From contig JAGFNW010000014.1 of the NCBI GenBank assembly GCA_017592665.1, positions 151,802-215,801 on the forward strand: a stretch of DNA of 64,000 nucleotides, read 5' to 3'. The notes beneath the pieces are model-generated. The model saw nothing but the letters and a program-made list of their open reading frames with translations. It searched no databases and was not told the origin of the DNA. The DNA comes from Streptosporangiaceae bacterium NEAU-GS5. Its GTDB lineage: Bacteria > Actinomycetota > Actinomycetes > Streptosporangiales > Streptosporangiaceae. Both the position numbers and the translations under genes were made by a program. Each line of letters begins with the position of its first letter. Within the stretch, counting starts at the first letter, position 1. Positions 53,264 through 59,739 of the stretch are shown here, piece after piece.

Positions 53264-55698
53264 GAGTCCTGGTGGTTGGATACGGCCCGGCCGCGCACCG
53301 GTTCCTGGAGACGCTGCGCGAGCGGGGCTTCGGCGGCACGGTGACCGTCGTCGGCGAAGAGCCGCGCCCCGCCTACGACCGGGTCGCCCTCACGTCGTAT
53401 CTGTCGGGAAAGTCGGCCGACGACCTCACCTATCCCGTTCCTGAGGGCGTCACGACGCTCCTCGGCCGGCGGATCGTCGCGATCGACCGCGAGAGCCGTA
53501 CGGCGACCGCCGACGACGGGTCGGTGACGCCGTACGACGTGCTGGTCCTGGCGACCGGATCGGCGCCGTTCGTGCCGCCGGTGCCCGGCCGCGACCTGCC
53601 CGGCTGCTTCGTCTACCGGACCATCGAGGACCTCGACGCGATCCGCGCCGCCGCCGCGCACGCGACCAGCGGCGTGGTGGTCGGCGGCGGCCTGCTCGGG
53701 CTGGAGGCCGCCGACGCCCTGCGCGGCCTCGGCCTCGCCACCCACGTCGTCGAGATGAGCCCCTGGCTGATGCCGCGCCAGGTGGACGAGGGCGGCGGCG
53801 CCGTGCTGCGCGGCCACGTCGAGTCCCTCGGCGTACGCGTGCACGCGCCGTCCGGCGTGGCCGAGATCGCCGGCGGCGACCGGGTGGAGGGCCTCGTCCA
53901 GCCGGACGGGTCGGTGATCGCGGCACAGGTCGTGGTCTTCTCGGCCGGGATCCGGCCGCGCGACGAGCTGGCCCGCTCGGCCGGGCTCGCGGTCGGCGAG
54001 CGCGGCGGGATCGTGGTCGGCGAGACGCTGCGGACCAGCGACCCGGCGATCTACGCCATCGGCGAGTGCGCCCTGGTCAACGGCATGATCTACGGGCTGG
54101 CCGGCCCCTGCCAGACCATGGCGGAAGTGGCCGCCGACCAGATCACCGGCGGCCGGGCCACGTTCACCGGGGCCGACATGTCGGCCAAACTGAAGCTGCT
54201 CGGCGTCGAGGTCGCCCAGTTCGGTGCCATGGGCGGGGCGCTCGACGTCACCTACATGGATCCGGTCGCGGGCGTCTACAAGAAGCTGTTCGTCAGCGAC
54301 GACGCCGCCACGCTGCTCGGCGGCATCTGCGTGGGCGACGCCGGGCCGTACACCTCGCTGAAGCCCTTCGTGGGCAAGCCGCTCCCGGCCGCCCCGAGCG
54401 ACCTGCTGTTCACCGGCGGCGGCGTGGCCCTCGACATCCCCGACGACGCGCAGGTCTGCTCCTGCAACAACGTCACCAAGGGCGCGATCGGCGCGGCCAT
54501 CGCCGATCACGGCCTCACCGACGTGCCCGGGATCAAGGCCTGCACCAGGGCCGGGACGACGTGCGGCAGCTGCGTGCCGCTGCTCAAGCAGATCCTCGTC
54601 AAGTCGGGCGTCGAGGTCAGCAAGGCGCTGTGCGAGCACTTCACGCAGAGCAGAGCCGAGCTGTACGCCATCGCCCAGGTCCGCGGGATCAGCACGTTCT
54701 CCCAGCTCATCGCCGAGCACGGCACGGGGCGCGGATGCGACATCTGCAAGCCCGCGGTGGCCTCGATCCTCGCCTCGCTCGGCAACGGGCACATCCTCGC
54801 CGGCGAGCAGGCCGCCCTGCAGGACACCAACGACCACTTCCTGGCCAACCTGCAGAAGAACGGCACCTACTCGGTCGTCCCGCGCATCCCGGGCGGCGAG
54901 ATCACGCCGGAGAAGCTCATCGTCATCGGCGAGGTGGCCCGCGACTTCGGGCTCTACACCAAGATCACCGGCGGGCAGCGGATCGACCTGTTCGGCGCGC
55001 GCGTGGAGCAGCTGCCGCAGATCTGGCGGCGCCTGGTGGACGCCGGATTCGAGTCCGGGCACGCCTACGGCAAGGCCCTGCGCACCGTGAAGTCCTGCGT
55101 CGGCTCGACCTGGTGCCGCTACGGCGTGCAGGACGCGGTGGGCCTGGCGATCATGCTGGAGCTGCGCTATCGGGGCCTGCGCTCGCCGCACAAGATCAAG
55201 GCCGCCGTGTCGGGATGCGCGCGCGAATGCGCCGAGGCCCGCGGCAAGGACTTCGGCGTGATCGCCACCGAGCTCGGCTGGAACCTGTACGTGGGGGGCA
55301 ACGGCGGCTTCAAGCCGCGCCACGCCGACCTGCTCGCCGCCGACCTCGACACCGACACGCTGGTGCGGACGATCGACCGCTTCCTGATGTTCTACATCCG
55401 CACGGCCGACCGGCTGCAGCGCACGTCCACCTGGCTGGAGGGCCTGGACGGCGGGCTCGACCACCTGCGCTCGGTGATCATGGATGACTCGCTCGCCGTG
55501 TGCGCCGATCTCGACGCCCAAATGGATCGCCACGTGTCCGGATATTTCGATGAATGGCGGGCGACGATCGACGATCCCGACAAACTTCGCCGGTTTGTGA
55601 GCTTCGTGAACGCGCCCGGCGTCCCCGACCCCTCGATCTCGTTCGAGATCGAGCGTGAGCAGATCAAACCCGTGCTCCTGGAGGCAGGTCCCCGATGA
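53260..55698 (+). CDS. nirB: Nitrite reductase (NADH) large subunit
   Basis: An 812-residue assimilatory nitrite reductase making ammonium with six electrons from NADH. Order: FAD/NAD diaphorase (about 1-390), [2Fe-2S] domain with C400, C402, C435 and C438, ferredoxin-like sulfite/nitrite reductase half-domains, and siroheme/[4Fe-4S] Cys C613, C619, C653 and C657 (SCVGSTWCRYG and SGCARECAEARG). Full length. A 4-base overlap on each side couples it to the flavoprotein and to nirD. Confidence 0.96.
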   Translation: MRVLVVGYGPAAHRFLETLRERGFGGTVTVVGEEPRPAYDRVALTSYLSGKSADDLTYPVPEGVTTLLGRRIVAIDRESRTATADDGSVTPYDVLVLATGSAPFVPPVPGRDLPGCFVYRTIEDLDAIRAAAAHATSGVVVGGGLLGLEAADALRGLGLATHVVEMSPWLMPRQVDEGGGAVLRGHVESLGVRVHAPSGVAEIAGGDRVEGLVQPDGSVIAAQVVVFSAGIRPRDELARSAGLAVGERGGIVVGETLRTSDPAIYAIGECALVNGMIYGLAGPCQTMAEVAADQITGGRATFTGADMSAKLKLLGVEVAQFGAMGGALDVTYMDPVAGVYKKLFVSDDAATLLGGICVGDAGPYTSLKPFVGKPLPAAPSDLLFTGGGVALDIPDDAQVCSCNNVTKGAIGAAIADHGLTDVPGIKACTRAGTTCGSCVPLLKQILVKSGVEVSKALCEHFTQSRAELYAIAQVRGISTFSQLIAEHGTGRGCDICKPAVASILASLGNGHILAGEQAALQDTNDHFLANLQKNGTYSVVPRIPGGEITPEKLIVIGEVARDFGLYTKITGGQRIDLFGARVEQLPQIWRRLVDAGFESGHAYGKALRTVKSCVGSTWCRYGVQDAVGLAIMLELRYRGLRSPHKIKAAVSGCARECAEARGKDFGVIATELGWNLYVGGNGGFKPRHADLLAADLDTDTLVRTIDRFLMFYIRTADRLQRTSTWLEGLDGGLDHLRSVIMDDSLAVCADLDAQMDRHVSGYFDEWRATIDDPDKLRRFVSFVNAPGVPDPSISFEIEREQIKPVLLEAGPR

Positions 55699-56060
55699 TC
55701 GACACGCTGCTGCCCGACGCGCTGTACTGGACGCCCGTCTGCCACCTGGCCGACCTCATGCCCGAGCGCGGCGCCGCCGTGCTGGTCGGCGGCCGTCAGG
55801 TGGCCCTGTTCCGCACGTTCTCCGGCGACCTGTACGCCTTGGACAACCGCGACCCCTACAGCGGCGCGTACGTCCTGTCGCGGGGCATCGTCGGCACCCG
55901 CGGCGCCGAGCCGACCGTGGCCTCGCCCATGCACAAACAAGTGTTCTCGCTGGTCACCGGCGTCTGCCTGGACGACGAAGAGGTGTCGGTGCCGATCTAT
56001 CCGGTCCGCGTCGCAGCCGACGGGACGGTCCTGGTGACCATGGAGGTGAGCGTCGTATGA
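55695..56060 (+). CDS. nirD: Nitrite reductase (NADH) small subunit
   Basis: A 121-residue Rieske-fold partner of NirB. The fold is visible in VLVGGRQVALFRTFSGDLYALDNRDP and FSLVTGVCLDD, but the Cys/His ligands of a Rieske cluster are missing, which is normal for NirD. It probably stabilises or assists NirB. The ATG overlaps the nirB stop, and its stop overlaps the next gene, so all three are co-translated. Confidence 0.93.
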   Translation: MIDTLLPDALYWTPVCHLADLMPERGAAVLVGGRQVALFRTFSGDLYALDNRDPYSGAYVLSRGIVGTRGAEPTVASPMHKQVFSLVTGVCLDDEEVSVPIYPVRVAADGTVLVTMEVSVV

Positions 56061-57232
56061 CCGCGCTGCTCGAAGCGCCACTGGAAAGGGAGCCCGGCGT
56101 GCTGGAGACCGCCCCCGACGCGCTTGCCGGGTTCACGATCGGGGTCACCGCGACCCGGCGGCGCGAGGAGTTCTCGGCGCTGCTCGAACGCCGCGGCGCC
56201 CGGGTCGTGCGCGCCCCCGCCATCCGCCTGGTCCCGCTCGCCGAGGACGCCGACCTGCTGGACGCGACCCGGCAGTGCCTGACGGGGCCCGTGGACGACG
56301 TCGTCGTCACGACCGGCGTCGGGCTGCGCGGCTGGATGGCCGCAGCCGAAGGATGGGGGCTGTCCGGCGAGCTCGTCGACCACCTGGGCCGGGCCCGCAT
56401 CCTCAGCCGCGGGCCGAAGGCGCGCGGAGCCGTACGGGCCGCGGGCCTGACCGACCACTGGACCGCGCCCTCCGAGTCGTGCGCCGAGGTGCACGAGCAT
56501 CTGCTGGCGCAGGACCTGCGCGGCCGCAGGATCGCCGTCCAGTTGCACGGAGAGCCGCTGACCGAGTTCACCGCGTCGCTGCGGGCGGCCGGCGCGCACG
56601 TGATCGAGGTGCCCGTCTACCGCTGGCTGCCCTACCGCGACACCTCGCCGCTTCGGCGGCTGGTCACCCAGGCCGTCACCAGGTCGATCGACGCCGTGGC
56701 GTTCACCAGCGCCCCGGCCGTCCTCGCCATGCTCAACGCGGCCCGGGCCGAGGGACAGGAGGAGGCGCTGCTGGAGGCCTTCCGCGGAACCGTGGTCGCG
56801 GCCTGCGTAGGCCCCGTCACGGCGGCGCCGTTGACCGAGCGGGGCGTGCCGGTGATCCAGCCCGAGCGGTCGCGCCTCGGCGCGCTGGCCCGCGCGCTGG
56901 CCCGCCACCTGCCCGCGGCGAGCGTCACCCGGGTCGTGGCGGGCGGCCACGACGTCGAGATCCGCGGCCACGCGGTGGTCGTCGACGGCGACCTGAAGCC
57001 GCTGCCACCCGCGCCGATGGCCGTGCTCAAGCGGCTCGCCGAACGGCCGGGGCACGTGATCTCCCGCAGCGAGCTCCGCGTGGTGCTGCCGGGCGGCCCG
57101 TCGCGCGAGTCGGCCGAGCACGCCGTCGAGATGGCCGTCACCCGGCTGCGCCGCGCGCTCGGCCCGGCCGGCATCGTCGAGACCGTCGTCAAGCGCGGCT
57201 ACCGCCTGGCCTGCGACCGGGACGACCAATGA
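56057..57232 (+). CDS. nnaR: HemD-like / winged-helix nitrate regulator (NnaR type)
   Basis: A 391-residue fusion: residues about 20-270 are uroporphyrinogen-III synthase-like (TIGVTATRRREEFSALLERRGA, DDVVVTTGVGLRGW, VAFTSAPAVLAML), and residues about 295-391 are an OmpR/PhoB-type winged helix (ALKPLP..AVLKRLAERPG, LRVVLPGGPSRESAEHAVEMAV, VETVVKRGYRLACD). Proteins with this layout beside nitrite-reductase genes are known in Streptomyces and mycobacteria; NnaR acts with GlnR on nitrate genes. It may still bind a tetrapyrrole as a siroheme or heme sensor; that is inference. Coupled to nirD by ATGA. Confidence 0.88.
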   Translation: MTALLEAPLEREPGVLETAPDALAGFTIGVTATRRREEFSALLERRGARVVRAPAIRLVPLAEDADLLDATRQCLTGPVDDVVVTTGVGLRGWMAAAEGWGLSGELVDHLGRARILSRGPKARGAVRAAGLTDHWTAPSESCAEVHEHLLAQDLRGRRIAVQLHGEPLTEFTASLRAAGAHVIEVPVYRWLPYRDTSPLRRLVTQAVTRSIDAVAFTSAPAVLAMLNAARAEGQEEALLEAFRGTVVAACVGPVTAAPLTERGVPVIQPERSRLGALARALARHLPAASVTRVVAGGHDVEIRGHAVVVDGDLKPLPPAPMAVLKRLAERPGHVISRSELRVVLPGGPSRESAEHAVEMAVTRLRRALGPAGIVETVVKRGYRLACDRDDQ

Positions 57233-57270
57233 TCTGCCTCGCGGCGGACATGGCCGCGGGCGCGCGATGA
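57229..57270 (+). CDS. 13-codon minicistron bridging nnaR and the chelatase
   Basis: ATG at 57229 overlaps the nnaR stop (ATGA), and its own TGA at 57268-57270 overlaps the ATG of the chelatase gene (ATGA). The peptide would be MICLAADMAAGAR. Both junctions have the same 4-base overlap used through the operon, so its likely job is to carry ribosomes across a 34-base gap. A functional peptide is not implied. Confidence 0.45.
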   Translation: MICLAADMAAGAR

Positions 57271-58037
57271 GCGCCCTGGTCCTGGCGGCGCACGGGGCGC
57301 GGTCGGCCGAGTGGGAGCAGGTCCTGTGCACTCTCACCGCCCGGGTCCGACGGATGCGTCCCGGCCGCCGCGTCGAGCTCGGCTTCCTGGAGCTCAGCTC
57401 GCCCCCGCTGGCCGGCGTGCTGGCGTCGATCCCGGGCCCGGCCGTGATCGTCCCGCTGCTGCTGGCCGGCGGCTATCACGTGCACATCGACCTGCCGTCG
57501 ATCGTCGGCCGCGCCCGCACCGGCTCGGACGCCGTCGTGGCCCGGCCGCTCGGGCCGCACGCGCGGCTGACGTCCATCCTGGCCAGGCGGCTGGCGGCGG
57601 CGGGGCTCCGCACGGGCGACGCGGTGATCCTCGGCGCGGCCGGGTCATCCGACCCCGCGGCCCTCGACGACGTGCGCGCGCAGGCCCGCCTTCTTTCCGT
57701 ACGGCTCTCGCGCCCGGTGACCGCCGCCTTCGCCTCCTGCGGCACGCCCTCGATCGCCGAGGCCCTGGCACGCGCGCGGTCGGGGCCCGCCCCCCGGATC
57801 GTCGTGGCCTCCTACCTGCTCGCCCACGGACACTTCCACGACCGGCTGCTGACCAGCGGCGCCGACCTCGTGACGGCCCCGCTCGGAGTGGACGACGACC
57901 TCGCCGCCCTCGTCTGGGCCCGGCACGACGAGGCCCTGCCGGGCGCCTACACGGCCGACAGGCGCAGCTCGGTCACGATCTCCCTGGCCGCCTCGTCGCG
58001 CGTGGGTCCGACGTCCGGGCCGACGAACATCTCGTAG
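57267..58037 (+). CDS. CbiX-like sirohydrochlorin chelatase
   Basis: A 256-residue class II chelatase with two CbiX repeats, probably inserting Fe2+ into sirohydrochlorin to supply siroheme for NirB. Metal-site His are in LAAHGARSAEW, GGYHVHIDLPS and LAHGHFHDRLL; repeat 2 has VILGAAGSSDPAALDD. It closes the nitrate operon and is coupled to the minicistron. The last 30 residues lie over the 3' end of the convergent TetR-like gene (91-base overlap) and look disordered. Confidence 0.87.
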   Translation: MSALVLAAHGARSAEWEQVLCTLTARVRRMRPGRRVELGFLELSSPPLAGVLASIPGPAVIVPLLLAGGYHVHIDLPSIVGRARTGSDAVVARPLGPHARLTSILARRLAAAGLRTGDAVILGAAGSSDPAALDDVRAQARLLSVRLSRPVTAAFASCGTPSIAEALARARSGPAPRIVVASYLLAHGHFHDRLLTSGADLVTAPLGVDDDLAALVWARHDEALPGAYTADRRSSVTISLAASSRVGPTSGPTNIS

Positions 58038-58579
58038 AAGGCGTGCCGGAAGCAGCCCGCCAGCAGCAGCCGGGCCACGGCGACGGGATTGACCGACGTC
58101 GGCACCCGGCCCCGCTCCTGCTCGGCGCCGAGATAGGCGGCCAGCGGCCGGAGCTCGGTGTCGGGGCCGAGCTCGTTCTCGCGCAGCGCCTGGCGGAACC
58201 GCACGGTGACCGACGGGGACACGAACGCCGGCAGCGCCGCGGCCTGGACCTCGGCGTAGTAGTCGATGGCCGCGCGGGCCACCGGCAGCAGATTGCCGCT
58301 CACGTCGCCCTTGCCTGCGACGTCCATCAGGCCGTGCAGCTCGCGCAGCCAGCCGGGGAGCCGGTCCTGGAGCAGCACCAGGAACCTGTCGACCGCCTGC
58401 GCGGGGGTCGTGCCACGGAGCTGGGGGTAGGCCGTGCCCCCGCTGTCGTAGCGGCCCTCCTGCGACTGCAGGGAGAGCGCGGCTTCGAGCACGCGCCGCC
58501 GCGTGTCCGCGGCCAGCTGATGTGGATCTTTATCGAGGATGGTGTTCGGGATCGGATCCCGGCTCGGGGGAGTCGCCAT
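57947..58579 (-). CDS. TetR-like regulator lacking a recognisable HTH
   Basis: A 210-residue protein whose C-terminal two thirds match TetR ligand domains (ALPAFVSPSVTVRFRQALRE, VARLLLAGCFRHAFYEMFVG). The N-terminus shows the first helix TRRRVLEAALSL, but where the HTH should follow it reads QSQEGRYDSGGTAYPQLRG. About 35 residues carrying the DNA-recognition helices seem missing. AAGGG lies 5 bases before the ATG. A good palindrome lies upstream, so it may still bind DNA through a diverged segment, or be an anti-regulator or a deletion mutant. Confidence 0.75.
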   Translation of the reverse strand: MATPPSRDPIPNTILDKDPHQLAADTRRRVLEAALSLQSQEGRYDSGGTAYPQLRGTTPAQAVDRFLVLLQDRLPGWLRELHGLMDVAGKGDVSGNLLPVARAAIDYYAEVQAAALPAFVSPSVTVRFRQALRENELGPDTELRPLAAYLGAEQERGRVPTSVNPVAVARLLLAGCFRHAFYEMFVGPDVGPTRDEAAREIVTELRLSAV

Positions 58580-58658
58580 TCTTACCCTTGGGTGGGAGGT
58601 CAGGATCACGTGGGTACGCCGGTGCGACGATAGACGATTCTGTCCTCAGATGACTGCA

Positions 58659-58674
58659 AGCGGTAATTATCGCT
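58659..58674. promoter_or_regulatory. Candidate operator AGCGgTAATTAtCGCT
   Basis: A 16-bp near-perfect palindrome (one mismatched pair) in an AT-richer patch, 80-95 bases upstream of the TetR-like gene. Size and symmetry suit a TetR-type operator. Confidence 0.45.
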
Positions 58675-58739
58675 CGGAATCAATGCCAAGCGTGCGTAAA
58701 ACCGCGATTTTTGTTCAAGCAAGAAATTCGGGCCGACGT

Positions 58740-59594
58740 TCAGCCGTCGGTGCCGCGGTCCCTGCGGCGCAGGTAGCGCTCGAACTCGGCGGCGATCGCG
58801 TCGCCGCTCGCCTCGGGCAGCTCGGCCGCGTCCTTGCGCTCCTCGAGCTCCCTGACGTAGTCGGCGACCTCGGAATCCTGCGAGGCAAGCTCGTCGACGC
58901 CGTGCTCCCAGGCCCTTGCCTCCTCGGCGAGCTCGCCATAGGGCATCGGGATGTCGAGCATGTCCTCGACCCGGCGCAGCAGCGCGAGCGTGGCCTTCGG
59001 GTTGGGCGGCTGGGCCACGTAGTGCGGCACCGACGCCCACAGGGCCACCGTGCGGATCGAGGCGAGGCCGAGCGAGTGCTGCAGCACCCCGACGATGCCC
59101 GTCGGGCCCTCGTATTTGGTCAGCTCCAGGTTGAGCGCCCGCGCCAGCCCCGGGTCGCTCACCGAGCCGACGATCGGCACGGGCCGGGTGTGCGGCGAGT
59201 CGTTGAGCAGCGCACCGAGCAGGACCGCCATCTCCACGCCCAGCTCCTGGCAGAGCCCCACGATCTCGGCGCAGAACGACCGCCAGCGCATGTTGGGCTC
59301 GATGCCGCGAAGCAGCACCACGTCGCGGCTGGCCCCCGGCGGGCGGGCCACCAGCAGGCGGGTGGTCGGCCAGATGATCGATCGCGAGAGGCCGTCGCCC
59401 AGCTCCACGATCGGGCGGGTGACCTGGAAGTCGTAGTAGTCCTCGGGGTCGAGCTCGACCAGGGGGGTGGCCTTCCACTCCGACTCGAGATGAGCGAGCA
59501 CGCCGCTGGACGCCTCGCCCGCGTCGTTCCACCCCTCGAACGCGGCGATGAGCACCGGGTCGACGAGCTCTGGGAGCCCTTCGAGCTCGATCAC
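58740..59594 (-). CDS. PAC2 family protein
   Basis: A 284-residue protein of the PAC2 (proteasome assembly chaperone-like) family. Seen: VLIAAFEGWNDAGEASSGVLAHL, DVVLLRGIEPNMRWRSFC, VVGSVSD-like segments and the VALWASVPHYVAQPPNPKATLALL block. The GTG start was chosen because AGGAGG lies 6 bases upstream; the GTG 5 codons earlier is inside that site. The C-terminus is helical and acidic. Actinobacteria keep it near mshC and metH. It may help proteasome or protein-complex assembly, but this is unproven. Confidence 0.9.
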   Translation of the reverse strand: MIELEGLPELVDPVLIAAFEGWNDAGEASSGVLAHLESEWKATPLVELDPEDYYDFQVTRPIVELGDGLSRSIIWPTTRLLVARPPGASRDVVLLRGIEPNMRWRSFCAEIVGLCQELGVEMAVLLGALLNDSPHTRPVPIVGSVSDPGLARALNLELTKYEGPTGIVGVLQHSLGLASIRTVALWASVPHYVAQPPNPKATLALLRRVEDMLDIPMPYGELAEEARAWEHGVDELASQDSEVADYVRELEERKDAAELPEASGDAIAAEFERYLRRRDRGTDG

Positions 59595-59726
59595 GCGCCG
59601 CCTCCTCACTGGCCCCCGGGATTGGGGACTTATCTAAGACTATTCGGTGCGGCGGCCTTGGCGTCATCTTCCGCCGGTCGTCTCCGCGCGCGCGGAGACC
59701 GCGAAGCCGTCTGGACGTGGGGCCGA

Positions 59727-59732
59727 TAGGCT
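59727..59732 (+). promoter_or_regulatory. Candidate -10 (TAGGCT) for leaderless metH
   Basis: TAGGCT ends 7 bases before the ATG at 59740. A leaderless message leaves no room for a cobalamin riboswitch, which often controls B12-linked genes. Confidence 0.5.
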
Positions 59733-59739
59733 TTCTCCC

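Noticed and set aside
55695..56060. Rieske iron-sulfur protein
   Set aside because: The cluster-binding Cys and His pairs are missing, as in NirD subunits.
59600..59739. Cobalamin riboswitch before metH
   Set aside because: The space between the PAC2 start and metH lacks the B12-box, and the -10 element abuts the ATG, leaving no leader.
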